From Ottelia alismoides (taxonomy: Eukaryota > Streptophyta > Magnoliopsida > Alismatales > Hydrocharitaceae), in assembly GCA_037367405.1 (NCBI GenBank), contig JAZKJV010008261.1, positions 1,612,001 to 1,676,000 on the forward strand: a stretch of 64,000 bases of DNA, given 5' to 3'. Position numbers and translations under genes: made by a program. Shown piece after piece: positions 10,391-23,559 of this stretch. How positions within the stretch are numbered: position 1 is the first letter of the stretch; every line of letters starts with the position of its first letter. The notes below the pieces were generated by a model that did not search any database, was not told where the DNA came from, and worked only from the letters and a program-made list of their open reading frames with translations.

Positions 10391-11785
10391 AGGGGTATGT
10401 TCAGAACCTACAGTAACCTCGGATCTAATCTGATCCAAGAGAAGTAAACCTTCCACACGGCAGAAGCATTTGAGTAGAGCCCTCAGATCAGCTTTGATCC
10501 GACGAACATCTGTGCGCCTCACGTCGTGTCGGCAGAAGGCCATCCCATTCGCCCCATCGTTTAAGCATCACACGCACAAAGTGGGATATTATCTTCGAGA
10601 ATTTTGCGACAACCACCCCCAAATGCTGCTTTTCATATCCCGATACAAGTAGGTATAGAGCAAACTAGGTCATGTGCTTGGCATGTGGTTATTAAAAAAA
10701 TTACACGATGCACCCCAAAGTTTTTGAAGATTCATATATAGGTCCCTGGGCTAGAAGAAGCACGTGAACAGTCACGTGCTTCTTTGAAGAATTTGCGTGG
10801 AAACCCACGTTGACTGTGATATTTACAAGCAGGTCCAAGATCCATCACATGCCCACAAGCATCTTCTGGTGTTTTTGCACGGATACACCTCAGATTCTGC
10901 TATATTACACACACGATCCTACATTTCTAGTATAATTACATAAATACCCCCATCTATGTACATAACCACTATACAAATTAAATACATTACAAAATATGAA
11001 AAATATTAGTAAAAATACATATTAAATACCGGTATTATACTATATAAAGTTTTAAAAAATAAAAAGATTTTCTATTTTTAACAAATCATTAAAAATGCCT
11101 AAAAAATAACAAACTTAAAAAAATCATAAAAAAAGAAAAATGACTTTAAAAATCCTATAAAAATTAGCTATAGAATATTTTATCATATTTTATATTTTAA
11201 ACCAAAAACAAAATAAAATTGCATAATAAAATCAATAAAAATATAAAATATACAAAACTATAAAAATTAATAAATAATTAAAAAATAACACAAAAACACA
11301 CTACATATCGTTTTAAAGATAATTTCATCTACTTTCTAATAAAAATAAAATAAAAATATTTTCACATTATTTTCAATCTTAAAAATCAAAAATAAAAATC
11401 TATTTCCAATAAAATATCATTGTTCAACATTAAAAATAATTCAAAAATTCTAAAAACTTCTAAAAAATCATAAAAACAGAAAAATAAATAAATAAATAGT
11501 ACAAATTATTTTATAAAATAATAAAAAATTACAAAATACTAAAGAAATACAAAATATATATGTAATTCATGAAAATTAAATAAAAATCCAGGAAATTCTC
11601 TAAAAAATAAATAAAATTTAGGAAACCTTTTACCTTAGATTATTAATAGTTTAACCATAATTTCCAATAGTTTGCCTCCCTGAGTTCGACACTCCCATGC
11701 TTTAACTATACATCAATGTTTAGGAGTATAAATATAATAAAAATAAAATGATTAACTCAAAATTAATCTTTTCTGGTAAAATTCG

Positions 11786-12250
11786 ATCGGTCACCACTAT
11801 GATAGTTGTTTATCTTTTTAGACAACATGATCGGTCGTGTTTTTCACCTGTAAATTTTTCATTTTTCCAATGATGCATCATGTTATCTTATAACATAATT
11901 GATCACAAAATCCTTTTTAAATTTTTTAGAAATATTCACAGTTCCATTCCACTAAGATAACCAGAAAAGTATGATAATGCGCATTATAAAAGTTCTTCCA
12001 TGACCTCCCATACTTTAATAGGATCAGAAAGAGCTGATGGAAACAAAAACCGAAATCAAAGACCAAGGACTAAAAGTTTTTAGATTATATCCCAAACATG
12101 CAAGAAATGATTGAAACCATCAAAAGCCCCTCTAAACAATAATGAGAGGGGTCATCTCGTTAGTTCTGGTGAGGCATGTCTGGGGAGGTCACTTCCTCTA
12201 GCAAGAGTTTCTCCTGCTCCAGGTCAGATGAGGTCACACAGACGATCACA
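11786..12250 (+). other. Leader region between LTR and gag of second gypsy copy
   Basis: Follows the LTR end and a degenerate PBS-like site near 11789. No ORF of interest is present. An acceptor-like run CTCCTGCTCCAG|GTC lies at 12210-12223. The boundary with the minus-strand LTR fragment that follows is not resolved. Confidence 0.3.
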
Positions 12251-14150
12251 GTTTCATGACCTGTGAGAAGTCAAGGAATGGAAATCAATAAAAAACATTA
12301 TTTGTTTGAGACTGTAACCAGAGGAATTTATAACTCAGAAAATAAAAATTTCAAGAGGGATTTCTTTTCCCTCAAAGGTATCTTTATTTCCATCTTTATT
12401 TCCAAATAGTAGTAGTTTCTGCAAAAAAAAACTGTATCCCCGAATTTGGGATTCAAGCTCAATATTGAAAACAAATTGGGTAAAGAGGTAGTGTAGATGC
12501 ATGAAATAAATCCTAAGACTAAAATCTAGCAAAAAAGAACAAAAACAATACCTCAAGAAGCCGTAGTTGCAAGGTGGACCTTACAATGGCGGGGGGCGGC
12601 TGGAGATTATGGAGATATGCCTTAGCCTTCGCCTGGCCTCGCTACGATCGGTTGTAGAAGTCCCTATCATAAACTTTGATCCAGAGCACAAAAGAGGAGG
12701 TCTAAACAATGCCTATAGGGATCCAAAAATCGAATTAAGGGGGAGCGGAGGCTTATGTACAAGTGATGCTTCGATCAGGGAGAACAGCTTGATTTAGTGG
12801 TCCGAGGACCAAGGAATCAAGCCTGCATGAATGGTCTATGATTGAGGCCAAAATGCACATAAGGAATCAATGCCAATTAGTGAAATAATCGAAGGAGAGA
12901 AAATCAAGAAATTTGATCGAAACCTATGTTCTGAAAAGGAACAATCGTAGGGAGGACAGTTAACCGAGATCAATTGTAGACTCACTCTGGTTGGTCCACG
13001 TAGACCAACCAGGAAATACCTTGTCCAAAATTATTTGTAAATTCACAATTAAATAATAAAAGATTTTATTGATTTTAAGTTATAAAATAAAAAATGCTTA
13101 TTATTTTTTACACTATTTTAATATGGTTTTTATTTTTTTTTGAACTTATTTATTACAAGTTAATTTTTAGGGTTTTATTTATAGGTATATTCATCTATGT
13201 TTTAAATATCTTATTTTTATTTTGTATTTTTTGATTTTATTATTTTATTCTCTTATTTTATAATATTATAATTTATTTTTATATACATAAATATATTTTT
13301 ATTGTATTTTTCTGATATATTATGTACACTTAATTAAATAGGGATATATATTATACATGTATAAGTGTAGGCATTTCATCTATGTATTTTGTATACATAT
13401 TTTATTTTAATATTTTATTTATGGTTTTCTTGTATTTTAAATATGTAAATCTACTATAACTAATATTTACATAATTATGAAAATATAAAATAATAAAAAT
13501 AATAGATAATGAATAAAATGAATATTTTATTCGACTATATTCTACAATAGGGATCCAAAACCTAACTTTCACACCTTAACTCCAAAAAATATGAAACCAC
13601 CTTCATTAAATAACTTATTAAAGGTTATATATAATTAAAATGATTTTGATATATTTTGAATTTTTATTTAGGAGACATGTGTCTTGAAAGATGGGATTTT
13701 GACTTTTTATTTAGATGATAAAAAGTACATTGTATATTATTTTTGTATGAAATCAATTTTGTATTTTTCTATATATTATTATTCACAACTTCCATGTGCA
13801 AAGTTTCTTTATTTGAGGTATAAAAAATGGAAAATAAAATTGGTCCTAAAAATGCAATATTGATGAATAAAAGAATTATTTTTTTATTGATTTATTGGCC
13901 CTTATCTCCCCCTACTTTATTCCATGTCGACCAAATCAATTCTTGACTTGGTTTTGGGGTTTAGGGTCATAAAATACCTTTGATATTTTATTCTTTTCAT
14001 TTTTTTCTTTATTCTATAATTTTGGAATTAAGAACAATATTCTATACATAATAAATACAATGAAGAATGAATGTTATTTTGTACAAAATCATTCTATTTA
14101 CATGCATTAGCTAGTGTTTTTAAGGCCAAGTTGAAATGGAGATTCATCTC
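12250..14150 (-). mobile_element. Gypsy LTR fragment, minus strand
   Basis: Read on the minus strand, 14150 to 12545 runs parallel to the LTR starting at 47293. Shared features are an AGATGAATCTCC start, a TTCTTAATTCCAAAA/GAATAAAG zone, the block GACCAAGTCAA..GATTTGGTCGAC...AATAAAGTAGGGGGAGATAAGGGCC (13890-13960), the AT-rich zone, and a G+C-rich zone to 12560 ending in a donor-like GAG|GTATTG (12546-12554). The similarity continues weakly below 12545, so the lower edge is uncertain. It interrupts the leader of the plus-strand gag element. Confidence 0.55.
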
Positions 14151-16138
14151 CTAATCTCAAACTATCATTTGAGACTTCAGATTTTCTCAAGGACTGATCG
14201 AGTGCATTGCACTTTTACAGAGACTAGGACAATTTCTGAGGACTCGATGGCACCACTGAAAGGGAAATCCCTGATTACTGAGCAGCATGAGATCAACGCC
14301 ATGATGTTGACATCCATATAGGACAATCAAGCATAGTTGACTCAACAGCCAACATCCAGGCTAGATTACGTGATATGATCTTAGAGTTGAGGAATAATAG
14401 AGGAGAGAGGAGAGAGGAGGATGAGCAGATGAGAGGATGTGGGAATGGGAGAGTTGAGTAGGAACCTAGAGTGGATCCGAAGCCTGCACTGAGAGATGCC
14501 TATAACCCAGGCGCATGGCATTCGATGACATGGATTCAGATACATGCAGTTCATGGGCATTTCAAGCTGAATCCCACTATTCTTCCATTGCTCCTAATAT
14601 TCCATGGACACATTCACAAGTAACCATACATACACCTCCAGTTGTTCGATCGCATTTGCAGTACAATCCACTACCCTAACATCCCTTTAGAGGTAGTGAA
14701 GATGACAGTTTTCTTGTTCAGCTTGATGGACAAAATGCTTTATTGGATTAACCATTTAGGAAAGGTCGTCATGTCCCCGGATGAGTTGAGATCAGTGTTC
14801 CTTGGCAAGTATTATCCCCTTCAACGTTTAAATTAGATACAATAATTGATAGTTAACTTCTCCTAGTTGTCCCATGAGCCTATTCACGAGGTGTTGGAAA
14901 GATTCAAGACTTTGACGGAGAACTTCCCTTATCACGATATACCAAATGCGAGCCTAGTGCAGAATTTCTTTGTGGGTTTGAACTTAGAGAACTAGAGATT
15001 GATAGACATCGCTTGCGGGTGGCCCCACTTCAATAAGGATGAGGATGTTCTTTATCATATATTTGAGGAGATGGCGGAGAGTTCGGCAGCCTTATCTTCC
15101 TCATGTGCATTTCAAACGTATCCTACATCTTCTTCTTATTCTTCTTCATCACCCCACAAGGTTGTCAACATGATGACATATCATGGATAGGGTAGACAGT
15201 GTCGATCATACAATTATTGGAAATAATATATCCAAAGTAGATATTGTCGAAAAATGATCATAAGAACTAGATAAATTACAAGTGATCGAGTAGATGACGA
15301 AGTAGCTGGACAAGATGGATGATATTACCCATCACTTGGAGCTTATAGTTAGCATGATCATTGCATGTCAGAGCCAGCGTGTAGCAGTCGATACATTTGC
15401 AGTGGAGCAACCTACTTCTTTCACTACTTCAGCACAATAGACTACCGAAGTGCCTTCCACAGTTTAGAACGATAACTATGTGCAGACTACGGATCAGGTC
15501 CCACAGCAATCTCATCTGTCATGTGTTGTACCGTACTATCCAGAGTACCAGTACATTCTAGAGCCAATAGTGTCCACCTCCACCTCATATCCAGGATGTG
15601 AACGACAGTCGTAGCGGCCCTGAGTGCAATCAACCCCGTCCATCAGAGCAGGGGCAATTCAACTCTCAACTGAGTTAGAGGCTCGTCCACCATCTTCAAA
15701 GACACAAACCACAACCCCAACACCAGCATACAGCCTCATCAGTATTCGTCTCCACCACACTTTCAGACTTGGAGACATTGTTATAAGCAACTGATGTAGC
15801 CTTCATATCCTTATTAGTAGTATTACGAGCAACAACCTACATATTCTGGGCAATATTATTTGCATCATCATCCTCCTTACACATATCACCAGCAGCCTTA
15901 CTCTAGGTATCAGCCTCTGCACTACCAGACTCGGCAACCTGATGTTGAGCATCCTGAGGCACCTTCGATGAACCCAACGCTAGATAAACTTGCCCTCTTG
16001 ACGAAGAATGTGACTGATTTGAATAGAAGGATTGATGACCAGACCACCCCGAAGACGTTGATACCAGCACAAGTTGAAGCTAATCCCAATAACTTCAGAT
16101 GCAAGGAGCGTGTAGTTCATGATCCATCCACCTCTTAG
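14136..16138 (+). pseudogene. gag: Ty3/gypsy gag (Athila/Tat type), broken
   Basis: Capsid-like protein of an LTR retrotransposon, readable across three frames with many stops. Open pieces carry the family's landmarks in order. They are a basic start (MAPLKGKSLITEQHE near 14248), the core fold (DRICSTIHYPNIP, 14648 on), KMLYWINHLG, the SPDELRSVFLGKYYPLQ box ending 14833, the conserved RLIDIACGWPHFNKDED box (14998-15048), HIFEEMAESSA, and a Pro/Gln/Tyr-rich tail (15850-16000). It ends near VVHDPSTS (16138). The parallel minus-strand copy at 23560-25409 stops at the same point. No zinc knuckle, protease or polymerase follows, and the copy goes straight into the 3' tail. It is certainly gag-derived and not functional. 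Confidence 0.8.
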
Positions 16139-17210
16139 ACAGGTATGGCCTTTGATTTTACTTGTTGATTTGACTCCATTCATCTTTGGTAGGAGAGTGC
16201 AGTCATCCGCATAGCCATTGGGATTAAGGAGAACTGTTGAGAGCATCGACTAGATCATCTTCTTAACCAGTGGACGATGACTTAACTTAGACAACCAGTA
16301 TACGTGGCTCTTCATTAATGAGGTGTGAGGGTTAGAATCCTCTGGCAAGAGATGCATGTGAATGAAAACATACGTAGTCACCTTGAGTGGCCAGTGCACC
16401 CCAACCTAGTCAAGTGGCATGGACGTCTAATGATGGGAGTTGTGGGTTGCAATAAAGCTTCAGATGAGGGATGGTCAAGTGGCATAATTTTTCTAAGACC
16501 CCAAAGCATGTGCGAAAAGAAAGATTCTACGTCACAATAAAGATCTATACAGTGCAACAATTCTTTCCACCTAATAGAAGTAAATGTATCTAATAAAAAA
16601 ATTTAATCATATATATATTTTACCACATCGATCCAGCTTCAGAGAGTCTACAAATCTTCGTGAAGACTTGGCTACACTGGCCGGCTTCACAATAAGATGT
16701 GGCTACACTAGCCACACTCACTTCTCTTCTTATTCTTCTACTTCTCCCCCTTCAATTATGGACACGGCACGTACTTGAACTTATAAGGAAATACCCCGCT
16801 CCTCAAGGAAAGAGTATCTAGACTAGGAAATTAGGGTTACCTTGCTAAGAGAAGGTTGGTCTTTGTCATTTCTGATGTGGAGAGTTATATTTCACTTACA
16901 CAGTACAAGTAGATTCATAGTCATCAAAATTTGCGTATGAGAACCTATTTTGACCTGATTGTTGAGGTGACCTGAGTAAGAGACATGTGGAACTTTAAAG
17001 CTATTAGGTTTTAGCTCCAATTCTCAATAAGGTTCCGCCACTAATAACCCAAAGATCTGATCGAGCTCCATACTTTGATTTTGTGAAGATTAGTTTAAAA
17101 ATCAAAATTGTTCTAAGTTATGTATTTTTCCTTTCTTCCTTTTCTTTTTAGTCACTTATTCTTATTATAAGCGTTTGCTAAGGGACTAGTAAAGGTAAAG
17201 TATATGGGGA
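16139..17210 (+). other. 3' tail and PPT of second plus-strand gypsy copy
   Basis: The equivalent of 6200-7057. It ends with GGTAAAGTATATGGGG (17194-17209), a polypurine tract with one base changed. Relative to the first copy, the protease frame and the hairpin array are missing here, so this copy has an internal deletion. No gene seen. Confidence 0.6.
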
Positions 17211-17345
17211 CGATGAATATGAATTTCATCATCTTTATTCATTTATTTTAGCTTAAAATCCCTTCTTTTACATTTGTAAATATTAATGAAATTTTGTTTT
17301 TATTCTTTTCTAAATATTGTATAAATATCACAATTTTAACCTAAA

Positions 17346-17370
17346 ATAAATAAATAAATAAATAAATAAA
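17346..17370. repeat. (AAAT)n microsatellite
   Basis: About six tandem AAAT units within the U3 of the LTR. Confidence 0.85.
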
Positions 17371-18674
17371 GGACAAATAAAGAAAATAAAGACTGTATAT
17401 ATATGCAATAAATACAAGCTGACTCTAACCCTGAGAGAATGTCAAGACTTGACCTAATCGACAAGGAATAAAGTAGGGGGAGATAAGGCCTCGTGTAGAA
17501 AAATAAAGAAAATTAAATTCCGTTCATACACTATTCATCTTGTACAAATCGCACATACATCATTATTTTGTATATATTCCTTCTATTATTTTATTTATCA
17601 CCCAATTCATCTTAAATAAAAATGTCTTCTTAAAACTTGTACATAAAAACAAGTTGTAAATATTAAAAGTAATTGCAAGAAGATTCATTGTACGTTGTGT
17701 AAATAATAGCGCTTTGAAAAAGTCACAGATTCAAACTTGTCAGATCCATATCTTCTCCATAAAAACTCAAAATAAAGCAAACTCACTTTTATTGTACTCT
17801 AAATAAAATAAGCTTCAAAATGAAAGTGGTTTCATTAAAATCAGAGTTAATATGTAAAGTGTCTTTTTGGAGTGTATTGTATATTATGCATGTATTATAC
17901 ATTGAGTGAATATATTTATCTATTTGTTTTCTTGTATATATTGTATTTTTAAATAATTGTAAATATTATATTTTAGCCAAGAAAAATGAAAAAAATCAAA
18001 ATCAAATTTCACAAAAAATAAATTTTTGTATATATTGTACATGTACCACTATGTGTATATTGTAAATATCCTTATTTATTTAACCTAATAAATTATTTCA
18101 TAAAATAAAATAAAAAATATCAATAAAATCCTTGAAAATATTGTAAATAAATAATATATTAAATTATATATTTATTTGTAAAAATAAATTACTAAAAATC
18201 ACTATGTTGTATATATAGGTAAAAATACCTATGAATAAATGGTAATTATTTTTTTAACCTCTTAATATAATTTATTTACTTTATTAAAATCGCTATAATT
18301 AAGCTTGTTTATTTATTAACCTTTTTATTTATATTATTTATTTATTTAAATTCATTTTCAATTTTTATTTTAATTTATTTACAATTTTAGCTATTTTGTC
18401 TTATTCGCTTTGTCCTCTAGTACAAGCCCGCTTTGATTGGAGGACTTGGGCCTGTTGACCTGGGTCAGCTCTCCACTCTACCTGCCCGCCTGATTATTTA
18501 CCTCATCGGACCATCTTGTTCTCTTTTTCTCAACCGATCCAATCAGCAATAAGCCTTGATTCCTTCATCATTTCTCTTGTCTAATTATCCATCTCACTCG
18601 CCCAATCTTTATTTTTAATAAATCTCCTCGATTCATGTGCCTTTTCACCATTTGAATTTCAGTTGGACCCATCC

Positions 18675-18683
18675 TCTATAAAT
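18675..18683 (+). promoter_or_regulatory. LTR TATA box
   Basis: CTATAAATA, about 237 bases upstream of the donor-like TAG|GTAATT at 18912. The pair occupies the same LTR position as in other copies. Confidence 0.55.
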
Positions 18684-20084
18684 ACTCTGCATGATCCCAA
18701 ATTTTGATATGATCCATTTTCCACCTCAATTCGTGCACAAGGCTGAGCCTTGGGTATGGAGCTGTGAAAGAGCATCGATCCACAATAGGGAGAGCGTTAA
18801 TTTGAGCCTGGGAAGCGAGATCCAGCATGTCGTCGGAGCTCCGCGGTCGGGTTGAAGCTTCTCTTATTCTCATCGCAGATCGAGGCTATGACCATTTCCT
18901 TTCCACCTGTAGGTAATTTAGGTAGGTTTTCTTCGATTTAGCATTCCTATTTCGCATTTGACTTCATGTTCTAGTGTAGTTCTGATCATCTTCATCTGAG
19001 CTTAAATATACACGATCAGAGCTCTCCGATCCTCACTTTTTCGCAACTGACCATCACATCATATTCACTTCACCATTCTTTAGCTCCTCCCATAGCCTAT
19101 CCCCTCAAGATCGCATCAGATTTGAGTTCGATCTCCCTTCCGACAACTATACGTCAGAGATCCTCATCCCCACACACTTCGTGTTTTGTGCTTAATAATT
19201 TGGCTAGAGATCTTCTTCGAGCAACAATAATGCATTCGTAGGGATTGAGGCATGACCTTTGGATTCCGATCTGGATGTTCATTTCAGTTGCATCCATTCA
19301 GTGCTCGTATTTGTCGTTAGTCGATATCGAGCCTCACTGAGACCAGCCATCGATGGAGGAATATCGTAGGAGACCACATAGAGCTTCAGGAGATGTCTTC
19401 AACCTAGATCAGTTGTGATTTGATCGATTGAAAGTCTGAGGCTATGAGCTTTGTACATGTTCCTCCAATCGTGTTCAATACCGTTAGATCAAGAACCTCC
19501 CACTCCAGATTCAATATGCGCCATCCAAGTTTCCCCAATTTCTGATTATTGATCCAGCGGCTCCAAATCAGATCCGAGCTATCCAAAGCGCGTGTGCCTT
19601 GCATTTGCCTTGGTGATTATTTCACTTTAGCCCATGTTGTTTGTTTTGTATTGTGAATAAGTCCACCTAGGGACACATGGCATGCTATAGTTGTTTGGCT
19701 AATTGCATTGGTGTCCCGGTTGTTTATTGTATTTGTAATTTCGTCTTGTTTGATTTGTATAAATGTGCATCACATGTGATTCTTGGAGTTTTTGCAATAT
19801 AGATCCTGCGCATATTTGTTATTTTTTACCCCTGTAAACAAAATATTTACCATTTAGTCTATGTTGGCGTGATTAGCATATGCTGACACGCGACTTATGA
19901 GGCAAAAATTGCACGGTACCCATTGTCTTTTATTATTTATTTAGTTCCGAAATTAATTTTCCTTACTAATTAGTCCTTGTGAAGTAGTTTGTTGATTTTA
20001 TTGTTGATTATTAATAATACATGGCTAATTGCCATTAGAAATTCCATAAAATTTTGTCTTAACATCCTGCTAATCTCTACTTTT

Positions 20085-22565
20085 TGAAGGTTATGGGAAA
20101 AACCTTAAGCATATCATGGAAGCGTGAAGATCGCATCATATGTGATCGGGATCGACTAGTTGCACTAGGTTCTCACAGTAGCGGAATTTAAAAAAAATAA
20201 ATGATGAAAGCACGTGATCCAAGAATACTTCTCGGATTGTTTCTCTAAACTACAAAGTAGATAACAGAATACCTCTTGAAGCGTGGTCATGATCGAATTC
20301 TCTAAACGAAGAGACAGTCTGTCTCAAGTTCGACCCGACAGAATAGATGCTTGTGAGCGCATTGATAAAGCATGTCATTTTCGCAATCTAAAATGTTGAT
20401 CTAAGCAATGGATCTCCGGATTTTGTCACACAAAATATGAGGTCTTTTTCTCCTACTAAAAGCATCAAGGAAGATGAAGATCCACAAGCAGTCGAAGAGG
20501 CAGCATGACGGCATAGTGACGACGGCGATCCTCCATATGTCACAAAGTGGATGATTACTTTAGAGAGAGGGGGCATGTATGATGAGAGAGAGAGCTTTAA
20601 ATTATATGTTTTAAAAGAAGATCTAGGGTTGCCTCTTTTTTATAATATTGTGGGAGTCCATGGATCTCAATCCATGGACAACACAAATCCAATGGTTGAG
20701 ATGGATTTGTGTTTCTTCCAATGGTCATGATTTTGTTGTAAAAAATACAACAACAATTAATTTAATTTAATATATTGAATAATCATCAATATAAATTAAT
20801 TAAAACAAATCAAGAGACATTAAAGGATTAGGAAAGGAGGCAAGCTCCTTCCTAATAAGAGGAGGGGGACGACCACCATGATTTCGGACTAGGGTGTTCG
20901 TCCACCCTCCCTTTAAGGAAGGAGTGCTCTCTTTTCCTATTTTGTGAGATTTTGTATCTCACATTATCCTTTAATTATTTACAATAACTTTTATTATAAA
21001 TTATTTCACAAAAATATTTCCAAATTAATTTGTGAATTTTCAATCATACCATTGGAAATTTGTGAATCACATTCACAACCCAAAATAAAATGTAAATTAC
21101 ATTTTTCAATTAATTTTCCAATGTGAATCCAATTCACATCAATATTTAAATTGTAAATATTATTTACAAATAGCTATCTCTCTCTTATGTACTATAAATC
21201 ACATTTATAATATATATGATTAATATGGATAGTGTTACCCACATTATTCATATCCAAGATAATTAAATCACATTTAATTATATTGGATCATCATTCTCAT
21301 GCATCTAAATAATATGAATCAAATTCACAATATTCATGATAATTAAATCACATTTAATTAACTATTTTTCTATGCTTGGATACACATTTATCAATGGAAT
21401 TATTCTTCAACTCTTTCAAGAATAATGTGTTTTCTCGAGATCTCATCTCAAATTCTTATCTTGGAGACCTCTCATAGATTCTTGATTAAATCGAGGCCGT
21501 AAACCTAATCTTCTCATTGCATCTGAATCACATTCATATCAATGTCCAACACTTGGACTAAGATTAGGTTACTTCTCTACTGAGAGGAGTCACTAGAATC
21601 CAGACCTGTTTCATTACTCCCTCAAAATGGAAGCATCACGGTTATATAATAGTTTATGATCACATCACCCTCAGGTATTCATAATACATGTACATCCTGC
21701 ATACTGGAAGACCCAAAACAAACTCGAAGATTTAGATCAATTTTACACTATCTTCTTCAGGATTTTATCGTTAAGTTTCTCATATCATTGGGAGTTGGTA
21801 TTGATCATATACTTTCCAAAAGCATATATCATACCTAGATATTGATCATGTACTTTCCAAAAGCATATATCAAACCTATAAATTCAGTCAAGCTTCCAAA
21901 GCGAGGTGACCATGCATAGAATTTGATCCCAATATCTCATGAGTGAGCTCATGTCTTCCTGGTTCAGTAATGAACATGTATGATCCCTTTGAGAGATAGT
22001 ATTGCTCATATGCCCTTATATGAACACTAGCTCGCCAATATATAGACCTCGATTAGATCATCAACCTATCGGTCTGCCAAATGTACATACTCAAATATAT
22101 AGCAACACATCTGTCTCCAGTCAGAGGATGTGTGCCTATATCGTGACAGTATACGACATAGGTCTTGGTTATCTCGATCTCGTTAAGTTAACTCTTTGAC
22201 CTAACTTATCTAACACCTCCGAATCTCTATTCCTATGTAGAGGACCTGCATCAAGAGATCAGTTAGATATCGGTCTTTAGAGAAGAATTGTCATCTTCCT
22301 CTCATTCTGGAGATCCTTTCTTAACAACCACTTGATAGTGCTTGATAGTCTTCAATCTAACTCTTTAGATATCATCAAAGCACCATCCTCTATGATTCAA
22401 CATTTGAATCAACAGATGCATGATAATTAAGAAGGCCATGGTACATAATCCTAATTGTATTAAGGGACCTATAATGCAAATTAGTTATTCTTTATTTCAG
22501 ATCAAGGAATGATTTGCAATAACATTTATTACATAATGGCTCGTTGTGGAATTACATGTCCAACA
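20085..22565 (-). mobile_element. Solo copia LTR with CTTTT target duplication
   Basis: A 2481 bp sequence that is the reverse complement of the copia LTR at 42524-45107. It starts TGAAGG (20085) and ends CCAACA (22565), corresponding to the LTR termini TGTTAG...CCTTCA. Perfect 5 bp flanks CTTTT lie at 20080-20084 and 22566-22570. No internal copia sequence is attached, so it is a solo LTR left by recombination. It splits the gypsy LTR that resumes at 22571. The short ORFs inside are LTR noise. Confidence 0.9.
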
Positions 22566-22570
22566 CTTTT

Positions 22571-23470
22571 ATTATTAATTTTTTAACATTTTTATATCAT
22601 TTTATTATTTTTAATAAATCAAAAACTCCCTTTATTTTCCATGTTTGTAGTATTAATTAAATAAAAATTATAAAAGTTTTTTGAAAAAATATACAAAAAT
22701 TTGTAGTTGTCTGTATGCTTTAATTCCTATACAAATTTCATCTCTAAATTCCTCATAAAAACCAAAAAAGCAAAACATTAAAAATACTAAAAAATCATAG
22801 CAATTTTCATAAAATCCCAAAAAAATCATAAAATACCTTTTTAGAAACTTTGAGAAATTTCCTTTCTGACTTTATATTATTATTTTTATTTGATATTTAA
22901 AAAACAAAAGCATCTGTGTTATATCTATTTGTTATTTTTCATGTTTTAATTATTTTAAAAATCCTTAAAAATCTAAAAATCATCAAAAATTCACAAAAAT
23001 AGTAAAACAATTAACAAAATTATAAAAATAGATTCATTTGATTTTTCTGGACATTTTTACCTTATTTAAAAAAACAAAAACATCATTTCCTTTACCTTTT
23101 TTTATTCATTTTATTTGCTTTGTTTTAAAAATTAAAAAAATATAAAAAAACTTTTTGCAAAATTAAAAATCATTAAAAAATACAAAATCAGATAACCATA
23201 AAAAATAAAAATTCCATAAAAATTCCATAAAAATCAAAAGGCTAAGAAATCTATAAAAACCAAGAGTTTTTAATAAAAAGAATCCTTCTTTTATTTCATT
23301 GATTCTACCTTTGATTTAAATAACCCTCAGTATTTATAGCCTCCATGAGTTCGATTATGTACACTATACTAGTAAATAAATAGCAAAATATTTTCTTTTG
23401 CTTACAATCCTTTGTTTATTCACTTTAGATTTGAATAACTAAAATATTTTTTGTTTGAGGGAGATCTAGG
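22571..23470 (+). mobile_element. Ty3/gypsy 3' LTR, second part
   Basis: Very A+T-rich continuation of the LTR from 20084 (U5 side). The landmark CCTCCATGAGTTCGATTATG (23340-23359) matches GCCTCCCTGAGTTCGACAC at 11675 in the other copy, and from the distance there the end is put at about 23470. No PBS is recognisable after it. The stretch 23470-23540 is unassigned. Confidence 0.5.
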
Positions 23471-23559
23471 GTTACATCGACACATTGATTTTCTTAATTA
23501 AATAAAAATCCCTTAAAAATCCATGGTCAACAATAGCATAACAGGATCATTTATACATG

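Larger units (their letters stand above)
7058..11785 (+). mobile_element. Ty3/gypsy LTR (~4 kb without inserted MITEs), plus strand
   Basis: Starts after the PPT with an imperfect copy of the family terminus (AAAGGCGAATCCATGATTCATCGCC). Like other copies it contains AT-rich U3, a TATA box (8469-8478), a G+C-rich stretch 8280-8735, a donor-like CAG|GTTAAA at 8735, and near its end GCCTCCCTGAGTTCGACACTCC (11675-11696), the reverse of the GGTCGAACTCAAGGA landmark. The end is placed near 11785, just before a weak PBS-like GGTCACCACTATGATAG (11789-11805). Two MITEs (9523-9887 and 10055-~10390) have inserted in it. The stretch 10400-11670 is LTR sequence without genes. Confidence 0.6.
17211..20084 (+). 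mobile_element. Ty3/gypsy 3' LTR, first part
   Basis: Starts CGATGAATATGAATTTCATC (family TGATGAATC...GATTCATC). It contains CTGACTCTAACCCTGAG...AATAAAGTAGGGGGAGATAAGG (17411-17487), which matches the other LTR copies, a TATA box at 18675-18683, and a donor-like TAG|GTAATT at 18912. It is interrupted at 20085 by a solo copia LTR and resumes at 22571. Confidence 0.7.

Noticed and set aside
21000..22560. Set of short direct words (CACATTTAATTA, TTCACAT) as a CRISPR-like or satellite array
   Set aside because: The repeats are irregular, low-complexity AT words within a copia LTR and recur in the other LTR copies of that family.
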